Assembly: GCA_947503835.1 (NCBI GenBank)
Contig: CANNFM010000019.1
Location: 1-64,000, forward strand
Length of the DNA: 64,000 nucleotides
Direction: 5' to 3'
Origin: an uncultured Aquimarina sp.
GTDB lineage: Bacteria; Bacteroidota; Bacteroidia; Flavobacteriales; Flavobacteriaceae
In this document: piece by piece, positions 53,882-62,153 of the stretch
How the letters are laid out: each line of letters opens with the position of its first letter
Numbering within the stretch: position 1 is the first letter of the stretch
The notes under the pieces: model-generated
What the model saw: only the letters and a program-made list of their open reading frames with translations
The model's database searches: none
Told to the model about the DNA's origin: nothing
Translations under genes and position numbers: made by a program

Positions 53882-55354
53882 ATGAGTATATCAATTAATT
53901 TTAATCAGTTTTGTGAAGACTTAACTATTTCTGCAAAAATGCAGTCTATAATTTCTTTACGCTACAATTCTATCTGTAAAAAACTTAATAATGATTTTTG
54001 GAATATAAATACTAACTATGGAGGTATTTTTGTCGGTTGTTATGGTAGAGAAACGGCAAATAGTAATATCGATAAAATCGAGATGATTTTCGAAATGCCA
54101 CATCGTTTACATGAAGAATATTCTGAAAAACTTAAAAATGTCCAATTTTTGTTCTTAGAAGATGTAAGAAGGTCAATTGCTACTATATACCCTAATACAT
54201 CAATAGTACATGATGAATTTGGGATTAAAGTTTCCTTTTTTGACAAAATGACCTTTAACATAGCTCCTGTTTTTTTTAAGAAAGATAATGTGCATGTTTA
54301 TGCAGATCCACGCAAAGGAGGTAGTTGGAAGGTTAAGAATTTTCGAAAAGAGAAAGAAACAATAAAAATAGGGGATATTGCTACGAATCATAATCTTAAA
54401 AAATTATGTAAAATGATGAAAATGTGGAAAAAGCAATGTAAAGTTCCGATTAAGGATGTGCTTATTGATACATTGGCATATGAGTTTTTAATGTCTTGGC
54501 AATATCGAGATAAACCCTATTCTTATTATGACCTGATGTGTAGGGACTTTTTTAAATACTTAATGGATCAAAAACCATCAAAAAAAGAATGGAAATCTAT
54601 TGGAGGTGTTCTTATTATTCCTAATACATTAAATTTTAGGTATAAAGCCATAATGGCTCATTACAAAGCAGAAAGTGCCATATTATTTTCTCAAAACAAT
54701 GAACATTGGTTGGCGATACAAAAATGGAAAGAGGTATTTGGTACAGAATTCCCAGAATCTGCACCAATCGTAAATCAACTTAGAGCATTAAATGATACTA
54801 TTTCTAGAACCTATAAAGCTCAAAAAGAATGCATGAAGATTCTTATAAGAAGAAGAATAATACTAACAGTTCTTCAGATCTTTTCTGCAATAATGATACC
54901 TTCTTCGCTTTTGTTTATGGAGTATACTAAAAACTTTAAGTTGGGATTAATTATGTTTATAGGAGCAATATTTCTCTTTACAACCAGTTTGATTTATAGA
55001 CAATCAAATCAGGTTAGAATAATGCTAAAACATAAGATATCTGCCAAATTAGCAATCAACATTCAGAGAAAAATCAAACAATCCTTAAAGGATCTAAAAT
55101 ACAATGATATTGATATTGCTGTCCTTCAAAAAAGAAAACATAAAGTAATTTCAAAATTGCAATACTTTTATAAAGGAGCTTCTGTACATGTGAGTAAGAA
55201 ATATCATAAAGTTGCCCAGGAATTACATGATAATCTGGATGAAAAAAATGATGTATCAATAATCGAATCAACAAATTTAAGGATACCAAAATGGGAGGAG
55301 AATAAATTTAGTGTTGAAAACCATGTACAACAAGTGGTTAATTATAGAAATTAA
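53882..55354 (+). CDS. SMODS (CD-NTase-like) protein with altered active site and two C-terminal TM helices
   Basis: A 490-residue protein. The frame is open from TTG 53855, but ATG 53882, preceded by a purine-rich AAAAGAGAGA, is the better start. Residues about 1-300 follow the SMODS nucleotidyltransferase family, which makes cyclic (oligo)nucleotides in CBASS defence: GCYGRET (52-58) aligns with the GSYGxxT loop, GGSW (146-149) and LKKLCKMMKMWKKQC (172-186) are conserved family blocks. The catalytic DxD aligns with K65-I66-E67, and the third acid with N126 in FNIAP, so catalysis is doubtful. Residues about 323-347 and 352-372 are two transmembrane helices, followed by a basic helical tail, like a 2TM SLATT-type effector. 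Confidence 0.75.
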   Translation: MSISINFNQFCEDLTISAKMQSIISLRYNSICKKLNNDFWNINTNYGGIFVGCYGRETANSNIDKIEMIFEMPHRLHEEYSEKLKNVQFLFLEDVRRSIATIYPNTSIVHDEFGIKVSFFDKMTFNIAPVFFKKDNVHVYADPRKGGSWKVKNFRKEKETIKIGDIATNHNLKKLCKMMKMWKKQCKVPIKDVLIDTLAYEFLMSWQYRDKPYSYYDLMCRDFFKYLMDQKPSKKEWKSIGGVLIIPNTLNFRYKAIMAHYKAESAILFSQNNEHWLAIQKWKEVFGTEFPESAPIVNQLRALNDTISRTYKAQKECMKILIRRRIILTVLQIFSAIMIPSSLLFMEYTKNFKLGLIMFIGAIFLFTTSLIYRQSNQVRIMLKHKISAKLAINIQRKIKQSLKDLKYNDIDIAVLQKRKHKVISKLQYFYKGASVHVSKKYHKVAQELHDNLDEKNDVSIIESTNLRIPKWEENKFSVENHVQQVVNYRN

Positions 55355-55466
55355 ATTAAAAAGAGAAAGCTATTATATTGGACTAGACCTTAAGCTCATT
55401 ATTTATAAAAAGGTTTAATCGTAATTACTTATATTGTAGTACAATAACCAACACAAATCTCTTTAA

Positions 55467-57428
55467 ATGTACAATTCTGAACGGCTAAAACAGCGCCTTT
55501 TAAAAGAGGGGCCTACTCATCTTTTTTTACTCATTGTATTAATAGGGATTTTACCCGCAGTTGAAGACTTTTCACTTTTTGCTATTTTTGGTTTTTCTAT
55601 TACAGAGTTTCGTATTCATGAAGAGGTTGGATTACTATATTCTATACCTTTATACCTGCTTCCAGTAGGATTAATATTGATGATGGGCGGTAAAAACTAT
55701 TATCGCATTTTGGGCTTATTACCGGTTTTTTTTGCGGCATACGTATATCTATTATGGGGTTCAGAAGAAATTTCCCTTGAAAAACATACAACACTCATAG
55801 GTATCCTACATTTCTTATGTTATAAGATCGCTTTTATTTATTTTATTGTGAAAGGAAAGTTACGTTCAATACCTTTTTTTATCACGCTTTTACTGATTTG
55901 GATTTTATTGGACATTCAGCATTTAATATTGTTTCTTACCTATACCATTCTAGTTAGGTTTTTATATCTGGCTTTCAAGCAAAACATTACCATTTTTAAA
56001 CAAACGGGATTCAAAAGAACCGGAACTCTTACATTGAAATCTTTTCTGTATTGGTCTCCGCTACTAATTTTTATCATACCGGGTGCTATATTTAATAACA
56101 AAATGAATAAAGCTTCAATTGATCAGCTTTACGATAAGACATTTATAACGTCTACCAATGAAAGTAAGAAATATAAAAGAAGCCAATTTGAAAATGATCT
56201 TGAGTTTTCTATTGAAGCCGAGGTAATTTGCTTGCATGAAGCCATTGAAAAAGGCAATAAACAGATCGTTAGTATTGTAAGAAGTAAGACCGATGATATT
56301 CCTACCCAAGTTGATGATGTATTTAAGGGTATTTTTAAACCTTCTTTACCAGAGATGGCTTCGGTTTTTAAAGAAGAAGATTGTGGCTTTTGGGGTAAAC
56401 TTAACTTTCCTTGTCAGGCAAAAAATAGCGCGAAAAGAAATGTCAACGAATCATATATAGTCCAGCGAAACGAAATGAGAGGTGTTTTGGTCGCAGAAGT
56501 TCAGAAATCGGCCAAAGGTATTCAAGATGGAGTAGAAGGTTCCACAGATAGCGTTAATGGCTTAATGAGATCAGAAATAGATGCTATTATAGAAAAACTC
56601 AAATTTACGATTCAATCAACCTTTGATACTATATTATTCATCAACCTTCTTTTCGACATAGCTTTTGGGTTTTTGATACTCAAGAGTTTCTTATATGTAT
56701 TCTCTAGAGTTGCTTTTTCATCAGATGATGAAAATTATGTGACCTTATTAGAATCGGATGGCAATACCTCTAAAGGAAAATTACATGAATCAGGGAATCA
56801 ATATACTATTGATCCGGCATCGACGAAAGAAAACTATTTTATCTCTCGTTCCTTCGAGCCCAGTGGAAGGGCACCTAAATTCTCACTACCTCAATGGAAA
56901 GCCGCTATTTTGGCAAGAGTATTTACTCGTAATTATGCCATGAATAAAGTGGTAATGAGATCCAGATCAGAAGCAGTTCATTTTAAGGCTATGGGTAGTC
57001 ATGAATTCGTTGAATGGGATATCAAAGAAGGGGAGGAGGTAGTATTTCATTTCAAGAATTTTGTGGGTATGAGTGAAGGGATCAAGATTTCGGCTGTAGT
57101 GAGTCTTAGGTTAACCTCTTTACTTTTTGGTCGTTTGATATTTACTACGGCAAAGGGCCCCGGAAAATTAATTTTAATAACCAAAGGGGAACCAATAACA
57201 GCAGGCCATGCTAACGCTAATGCAAGTATCGCAACAAGTAGAATATTGGCCTGGCAAAAGAATACACGTTTTAATGTAGAATCAGAACTAAACCTAATTG
57301 ATGTGTTCATGAGTGGAATCTATCTCAAAAAGAAAGAGGATGACCTAATCCTTATAGATGCAGATGTTAAAGGCCCATCTAAGAATGGAATAGTACGATT
57401 TATTAAGAATTTTCTATTACCAGTATAA
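55467..57428 (+). CDS. Multi-pass membrane protein with Aim24-like C-terminal domain
   Basis: A 653-residue protein. The N-terminal about 210 residues hold six or so transmembrane helices; residues about 215-370 are a soluble, charged region (with CGFWGKLNFPC); one or two more helices follow at about 380-410. The C-terminal about 220 residues are strand-rich and look like an Aim24/TRAP-like beta domain (GPGKLILITKGEP around 565, then SRILAWQKNTRFNVES). Aim24 domains are known from mitochondrial membrane organisation and bacterial proteins of unclear role. It follows the SMODS protein after 112 bases in the same orientation; a functional link is inference. Confidence 0.6.
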   Translation: MYNSERLKQRLLKEGPTHLFLLIVLIGILPAVEDFSLFAIFGFSITEFRIHEEVGLLYSIPLYLLPVGLILMMGGKNYYRILGLLPVFFAAYVYLLWGSEEISLEKHTTLIGILHFLCYKIAFIYFIVKGKLRSIPFFITLLLIWILLDIQHLILFLTYTILVRFLYLAFKQNITIFKQTGFKRTGTLTLKSFLYWSPLLIFIIPGAIFNNKMNKASIDQLYDKTFITSTNESKKYKRSQFENDLEFSIEAEVICLHEAIEKGNKQIVSIVRSKTDDIPTQVDDVFKGIFKPSLPEMASVFKEEDCGFWGKLNFPCQAKNSAKRNVNESYIVQRNEMRGVLVAEVQKSAKGIQDGVEGSTDSVNGLMRSEIDAIIEKLKFTIQSTFDTILFINLLFDIAFGFLILKSFLYVFSRVAFSSDDENYVTLLESDGNTSKGKLHESGNQYTIDPASTKENYFISRSFEPSGRAPKFSLPQWKAAILARVFTRNYAMNKVVMRSRSEAVHFKAMGSHEFVEWDIKEGEEVVFHFKNFVGMSEGIKISAVVSLRLTSLLFGRLIFTTAKGPGKLILITKGEPITAGHANANASIATSRILAWQKNTRFNVESELNLIDVFMSGIYLKKKEDDLILIDADVKGPSKNGIVRFIKNFLLPV

Positions 57429-57459
57429 AAATCAATACTTTTTTAAAGTATATCGCTTA

Positions 57460-57924
57460 CTAGTTTAATGATTTATTTACAGCATACAATAAGTGTGTTT
57501 CCGAATCTGTTGAGGTGTCTAACATAACGGCAATGGTACTGGTCTTAGATTCAAAAATATGGAGGGTTTTATTTTCTCCTTGTTTCTCGGATTTTATGTT
57601 CGAATAGTCAATCATAAACCTGGATAGCATTCGTAAAACATATTTTTGATCATTGGTCATATAAGTAACCTGTCTAGAGTTTTTATTGATTCTTACGCCA
57701 TAATAAAAACCATCTGTTTTTTTCCAGTTATAGAATATGTATTTATTATGTTCTTCTTTAGCTTTTAAAAAACCTCTTGTCTCTAAAAAAACTTCAAGCT
57801 CAGGCAGATCATCAACACTTGATAAACTTGATAAAGTAGCACATTCTTGCTCTTTTAGATACTGGCCAAATATGTTTCCTGAGATAAAAAATAGAATAAG
57901 ACCGATAATTAATGAATGTTTCAT
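57460..57924 (-). CDS. Small exported protein, unknown
   Basis: A 154-residue protein with a signal peptide (about 1-20, GNIFGQ). No family recognised. The mature part alternates short strands and helices, with one Cys (28) and the aromatic block YIFYNWKKTDGFYYGVRIN. It is convergent with the Aim24-like gene (31 bases between stops) and is followed upstream by an inverted-repeat element, so it may belong to the accessory stretch. Confidence 0.55.
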   Translation of the reverse strand: MKHSLIIGLILFFISGNIFGQYLKEQECATLSSLSSVDDLPELEVFLETRGFLKAKEEHNKYIFYNWKKTDGFYYGVRINKNSRQVTYMTNDQKYVLRMLSRFMIDYSNIKSEKQGENKTLHIFESKTSTIAVMLDTSTDSETHLLYAVNKSLN

Positions 57925-57992
57925 ATTTCTTCAATTTAATTAAAATGTACAGATTAAAAGGTGTTTTTTGATACCTACAAAGAAACTGTTTT

Positions 57993-58209
57993 AACCCGTT
58001 GTGCATTTAGGAAAATAATTATAAAAAAAGCGTCAATTCGAGTATTTTGCGTAATGAAATGAAGACAAAATGTATCGAGAATAGCTTTTTTTAACCAATA
58101 ATCCTATTCTCGATAGCTCTGCTGAGCCAGTCGAAGTACACTTCTCCTAAAGTCGAAGCACTCGAATTGACGGAGTTTGGTTAAAAAATATCTAAATGCA
58201 CAACGGGTT
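57993..58209. repeat. Nested inverted-repeat element (MITE-like)
   Basis: A 217-bp intergenic element with three nested perfect inverted repeats: outer 18 bp, AACCCGTTGTGCATTTAG (57993-58010) with its complement at 58192-58209; middle 13 bp, CGTCAATTCGAGT (58031-58043) with 58160-58172; inner 11 bp, TATCGAGAATA (58073-58083) with 58105-58115. It also has the direct repeat AGTCGAAG twice. I recall similar CGTCAATTCGAGT/CTTCGACT-type intergenic repeats in Flavobacteriaceae. No open frame or transposase. Confidence 0.8.
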
Positions 58210-58212
58210 CTT

Positions 58213-58845
58213 TTAGTTTATTATTTCTAATAACTCACTATAGTTTGAGATATTGTAATTTGAATATTTGGATTTTTTCTGCCCTAATTTAGATACCTGA
58301 ATGGTGTTTAGGCCAAGTTCATAACCTGCTTTAATTTCTGATTCGGTATTATCACCAATGATAAATACAGATTTTGGATCAAGACATTTTTGAGAGAGGA
58401 TTTTTTCGAATATTCCTTTTTTAAAAATTCTGTTGGGATCTAGTACATTATCAATGTATATATCAGAAAATTCTTGTTTAATTCTTAAAGAGTCGATTTT
58501 AGCCTTTTGTAACTTAATAAACCCCGTAGTTACCAGTATTTTCTCAGATATAACATTTTTGATAAGCTCAAAATCTTCAAAAGGTTTGATATCGAGAGTA
58601 TAGTTTGTGTCATTAATTAAATTTGAAAACTCTTTTATTAATTGATTTCCAAATTCATACTTCTGTGCTACAAAATCAAATGGATATTTCCATAATTCTG
58701 CAATTATCTGGCTAGTGGTAGTGTTACCGTACTTTTGTATAGATAAGGGTTCAAATTTCCCTAAAATAGGCTCCATAGACCTTTTTCCAATAGTTTTTGT
58801 CTCAAATATCGTATCGTCTAGATCAAAAATCAGCAATTTGTCCAT
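58213..58845 (-). CDS. HAD family hydrolase
   Basis: A 210-residue phosphatase-type protein. I chose the ATG at 58845, so that the protein begins MDKLLIFDLDDTIFETK with motif I DLDDT; the frame is open to 58902 but the extra residues are unlike the family. Motif II is TTG in ILVTTGF; motif III and the late acids lie at KKG and GDNTESEI. A helical cap follows motif I. Substrate unknown. Its stop is 4 bases from the inverted-repeat element. Confidence 0.82.
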   Translation of the reverse strand: MDKLLIFDLDDTIFETKTIGKRSMEPILGKFEPLSIQKYGNTTTSQIIAELWKYPFDFVAQKYEFGNQLIKEFSNLINDTNYTLDIKPFEDFELIKNVISEKILVTTGFIKLQKAKIDSLRIKQEFSDIYIDNVLDPNRIFKKGIFEKILSQKCLDPKSVFIIGDNTESEIKAGYELGLNTIQVSKLGQKKSKYSNYNISNYSELLEIIN

Positions 58846-58918
58846 TTTTGCAGTATAACAGTTTTGAGTAGGATAGTAGCAATACTCTTTTCTCTGTAAC
58901 AATGTACAGAATTAAAAC

Positions 58919-58954
58919 CAAAAACGGTTTGAGTGAATACCCAAACCGTTTTTG
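58919..58954 (-). terminator. Terminator of the DUF1801 transcript
   Basis: A 13-bp perfect stem CAAAAACGGTTTG with its complement and a 10-base loop. It sits past the stop of the DUF1801 gene (58999) and before the HAD gene, which therefore has its own promoter. Confidence 0.8.
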
Positions 58955-58998
58955 TGTCTATACATTGCCCTCTCTACCGACTTTTCTAGACATCAAAT

Positions 58999-59355
58999 TC
59001 AAATAGTTCCATTCTTGTATATTTTCAATGCTTGATTCATAATCAAATTGATCGTAGCGATTGGTAAATCTTTGTTCGGATCCACTCTAAAAATTTTCAT
59101 CCGTGATCGATTGCCTGTTTCTAATTGCGGGTGGTGAAGATGTTTTCCTGCCACCATAAGAAAATAGGGCTCATCACTTTTTTTATCTACCCATAAATAA
59201 CAGAATATTTTTTCTTTATAGCAAAAGCAAGGCATTCCATATTTTCGTGTTTCTGTAATGTCCTTATCATAATTAAGAACAATATTGCGCATAGCTAATA
59301 AACAGCTTTTATTAGGTTCTTGTTTATCAAAATAGAAATTATCGACAGAACTCAT
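58999..59355 (-). CDS. DUF1801 domain-containing protein
   Basis: A 118-residue small protein with the YdhG/DUF1801 fold pattern: MRNIVLNYDKDITETRKYGMPCFCYKEKIFCYL matches the conserved region including the KYGMPxFxY core. Members are thought to bind iron or small molecules (frataxin-like fold), without a defined reaction. It lies 51 bases after rlmF in the same direction and probably shares its transcript. Confidence 0.8.
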   Translation of the reverse strand: MSSVDNFYFDKQEPNKSCLLAMRNIVLNYDKDITETRKYGMPCFCYKEKIFCYLWVDKKSDEPYFLMVAGKHLHHPQLETGNRSRMKIFRVDPNKDLPIATINLIMNQALKIYKNGTI

Positions 59356-59406
59356 TATTTTACATTGGTGTTTTATACTTGTGATAATTTAGTAGTAGAT
59401 GATGCG

Positions 59407-60375
59407 TTATGATTTAGTTTTCCATCTCGTTTCTTTCCAGTTTTTTTGCTCTGCGGCAGAAAGAAATGTCCAAGCTACAATTCGAGTAGATTTATTTCCG
59501 GTTCCCATAGGGATGGTTTTAATCTGTTTTGGTTCAAATTTTTCTAATATTTGATAAATCCCCTTTAAATTGGATTGTTTTGATACTAAAGTTGAAAACC
59601 AATAACAGTTTTTGGCAAATGCTTTACTTTGTTGAATCATATTTGTGATAAACTTCAATTCTCCTCCTTCATATATAAGTTCATTACTGATTCCTGCAAA
59701 ATTGAGTTGAGGTGTTTTTACTTTTTTCCCTGATAAATTCTTAATTTTTCTTCGAGTTCCTTTTTGAGCATCTTCAGCCGAAGAATGAAAAGGAGGATTA
59801 CAGATAGAGATATCAATTTTATCTTTTTGGTCTATAATTCCACGAAAAATGTTTTTAGGATTCTCTTGTAATCTACATTCAATCTTACCTTTAAGCGATG
59901 AATTAGAATTGATAATATGTTGTGCCGATTCAATCGATTTTGGATCAATATCGGACCCAATAAATTTCCAATCGTATTCTGTCACTCCGATTATAGGGTA
60001 AATACAGTTAGCGCCCACACCAATATCAAAACAAGTGATTTTATCGCCCGTAGGAATTCTACCAAAATTGTTTTCGCATAATACATCAGCGATATAGTGA
60101 ATATAATCAGCTCTACCGGGTATTGGGGGGCATAAATTTTCATCAGGGAATTCCCAGTTTTTTATGCCGTAATAATGGTTTAGCAACGCTTTGTTTAGAA
60201 TTTTTACCGCCACTGGATTTGAAAAATCAACCGAATCTTCCCCATGTTTATTGGGTTTTACAAATTCTTTCAATTCTGGATTAACCACTATTAATGCACT
60301 TAAATCATATCGTTCTCGGTTTTTGTTTCGAGAATGTAGTCTTGTTTTTTCTTGTTGATTTTTTTTTGGTGACAT
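59407..60375 (-). CDS. rlmF: 23S rRNA (adenine-N6)-methyltransferase RlmF
   Basis: A 322-residue methyltransferase that makes m6A at the position equal to E. coli A1618. The basic N-terminus (LHSRNKNRERYDL), VNPELKEFV, and the NHYYGIKNWEFPDENLCPP block are family signatures. The SAM site lies at DIGVGANCIYPIIG, and the catalytic loop NPPF reads SICNPPFHSS. Length is normal. The GyrI-like gene precedes it by 27 bases. Confidence 0.92.
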   Translation of the reverse strand: MSPKKNQQEKTRLHSRNKNRERYDLSALIVVNPELKEFVKPNKHGEDSVDFSNPVAVKILNKALLNHYYGIKNWEFPDENLCPPIPGRADYIHYIADVLCENNFGRIPTGDKITCFDIGVGANCIYPIIGVTEYDWKFIGSDIDPKSIESAQHIINSNSSLKGKIECRLQENPKNIFRGIIDQKDKIDISICNPPFHSSAEDAQKGTRRKIKNLSGKKVKTPQLNFAGISNELIYEGGELKFITNMIQQSKAFAKNCYWFSTLVSKQSNLKGIYQILEKFEPKQIKTIPMGTGNKSTRIVAWTFLSAAEQKNWKETRWKTKS

Positions 60376-60402
60376 GATTCAATTTTAAGAATTTTTCAAA
60401 TA

Positions 60403-61044
60403 TCAGTTTTCTAATTGAAATCGTAGAATAGTTTTTAGCTTTTCTTCAGGCACTTTTCTGAAATCAGATAGATATATTTCTCTATGAATTTTGGATTTAC
60501 GAACTAGATTTTGGGTATTCGCAAACTCTTCCATTTGTTCAAAACTTTTAGCTTCATTGTCGTAACTACCTATATGCATCATTTGAATACATTTTCCATC
60601 AGTTATCTTTTCGAACTTTATTTTGTCCAAAAGGATGTGCGGTTTTTTCTTTTTTGTGAATTCAAGCATTTCATTAAAAAAATCGTCATTCACAAAATTA
60701 GGCTGCCTGATCATTAAATCGAAGACTAAATCATCTTTATTGATTTGTCCATCAAAGTTCTGTTTTGCCTTTTCAGAAATGTCCCAAACTCCTTCTAATG
60801 GATAGACCGTCCAATCCGTATAATTCTCAGGTTTCTGGGCCAATTTTTTTAAATTCATTTTTATAGCATACGATACACTATACAATACTCCGATACATTC
60901 TGAAAAGAAATCGCTATTTGGATTTCCTTCCCCATTTAAAGTAATAAACTTATATTCTGGAATATGTATAAGTTCAGGTTCTGTTTTTGGTACATAAATT
61001 GTTTTTTCCTTTTTTCTCCATTCATGTTTCATATTGTTTTTCAT
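60403..61044 (-). CDS. GyrI-like small-molecule-binding protein
   Basis: A 213-residue protein of the GyrI-like (SOUL/SHS2-type) fold that binds hydrophobic small molecules. The pattern EPELIHIPEYKFITLNGEGNPNS and the late YDNEAKSFEQMEEF and REIYLSDFRKVPEEKLKTILR match the stand-alone family seen in Bacteroidota and Firmicutes. There is no AraC or MerR DNA-binding domain attached. A second ATG lies four codons downstream. Probably in one transcript with rlmF. Confidence 0.82.
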   Translation of the reverse strand: MKNNMKHEWRKKEKTIYVPKTEPELIHIPEYKFITLNGEGNPNSDFFSECIGVLYSVSYAIKMNLKKLAQKPENYTDWTVYPLEGVWDISEKAKQNFDGQINKDDLVFDLMIRQPNFVNDDFFNEMLEFTKKKKPHILLDKIKFEKITDGKCIQMMHIGSYDNEAKSFEQMEEFANTQNLVRKSKIHREIYLSDFRKVPEEKLKTILRFQLEN

Positions 61045-61141
61045 TTTAATTAGTAATGCAATAAAATTAAAATGTTAGACTGACAACCCTATGTCAACTA
61101 AGGTTGGAATTGTATTAGAAAATATGGAGTGAAATCAAAAC

Positions 61142-61567
61142 CTATTTATCTTTATTTCTTGATATTTTTAAAGCTATAGTACCGCCAATCCATGCCATGG
61201 GAATATAAGCGATAACAATGTCTGTAATTGCAAACCAAACTGGTCCCGGAAGCATATAGTTTACTATAACTCCCCCTAATAAGAACAAACCACCAATAGC
61301 CAGTGAAAATTTCATTTTGTGGCTTGCTGCGATCAAACCGGCAATTGTTGCACCAACTAAGGTGCCCAAGGCATGAGCCAAAAAAGGGAAAATAAAATAT
61401 TCAAATTCTAAGGTTGGCATAATAGCGGCTAAAGCGTTCATATCATTGAGGTCAATATCTTTTATCGGCAATACTTTATGACCAAGCTGAATGAGTCCCA
61501 TGTTGATAATACTACCCCCTAACCACCCAGCAATAACGGCTAGAATATTTTTAATTATTGAATTCAT
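61142..61567 (-). CDS. Four-helix membrane protein, unknown
   Basis: A 141-residue integral membrane protein with four predicted helices (about 5-25, 52-75, 80-103, 113-133). Start at ATG 61567 (MNSIIKNILAVIAGWLGGS); the open frame runs 30 codons upstream but those residues are unlike a conserved N-terminus. I recognise it only as the type of small membrane protein often found in Flavobacteriia. Role unknown. Confidence 0.6.
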   Translation of the reverse strand: MNSIIKNILAVIAGWLGGSIINMGLIQLGHKVLPIKDIDLNDMNALAAIMPTLEFEYFIFPFLAHALGTLVGATIAGLIAASHKMKFSLAIGGLFLLGGVIVNYMLPGPVWFAITDIVIAYIPMAWIGGTIALKISRNKDK

Positions 61568-61731
61568 AGTTCTTTTTTTATATCGATTGTCGTTTTTCGT
61601 GTAGTATAGAATACTTAAATATAGGGCAAGTAGGGGAGAAAGCAAACGATATACCATTGAGAGAGCTATAAGTCATTTGTCGTTTTTATGATTTTTCATT
61701 TTTTAAAACTAAAAAATAGGGGTATTCAAAA

Positions 61732-61767
61732 AAGGCGATTGATTTCGAATTTTAAACCCATCGCCTT
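61732..61767 (-). terminator. Weak hairpin terminator after the monooxygenase gene
   Basis: An 8-bp stem AAGGCGAT with ATCGCCTT and a 20-base loop; the minus strand then reads a short T run. Placed between the stop of the ABM gene and the membrane-protein gene upstream region. Confidence 0.4.
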
Positions 61768-61801
61768 AAAAGCTATATATTTTGCTTGTAATTGGTTTTT
61801 T

Positions 61802-62098
61802 CTAACCAATTTGTGTCATTTCATTCAAGATAAACTCTTCTACTGCTCCCTCTGTTGCTTTCATATATTCAGCCAAATGGGCATTATTCATATGTTTTTG
61901 CCATACATCTTTACTGGTCCAATTTTCATAAAACAGGAATAAGTTTTTATTTTCATTATCTTGATGTAAATCATAATTTATACATCCTTCTTCTGCTCTT
62001 GTAATGTTAATTAGCTTTAGTAATTCGTTTTTTACTAACTCTCTTTTTTCTTCTTTAGCTAATATTCTTGCTACAATTGTTAATTGTTGATTTGCCAT
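61802..62098 (-). CDS. ABM-family putative quinol monooxygenase
   Basis: A 98-residue dimeric ferredoxin-like protein of the antibiotic biosynthesis monooxygenase (YgiN-like) family. Start at ATG 62098 (MANQQLTIVARILAKEEKRELVK), as longer frames add a foreign N-terminus. The block EEGCINYDLHQDNENKNLFLFYENW is diagnostic, including the His and the aromatic pair. Family members oxidise quinols or small phenols without a cofactor. It lies 55 bases after the oxidoreductase gene and likely shares its promoter. Confidence 0.85.
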   Translation of the reverse strand: MANQQLTIVARILAKEEKRELVKNELLKLINITRAEEGCINYDLHQDNENKNLFLFYENWTSKDVWQKHMNNAHLAEYMKATEGAVEEFILNEMTQIG

Positions 62099-62153
62099 AC
62101 TTCTTACTATTTTAAAAGGATTGATTAATTGGTTTTTATAAAGTTCTTGCTTT

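Noticed and set aside
53882..57428. Complete CBASS operon
   Set aside because: The catalytic residues look altered and there is no separate effector, Cap2/Cap3 or HORMA/TRIP13 gene. Only a resemblance of the SMODS part is supported.
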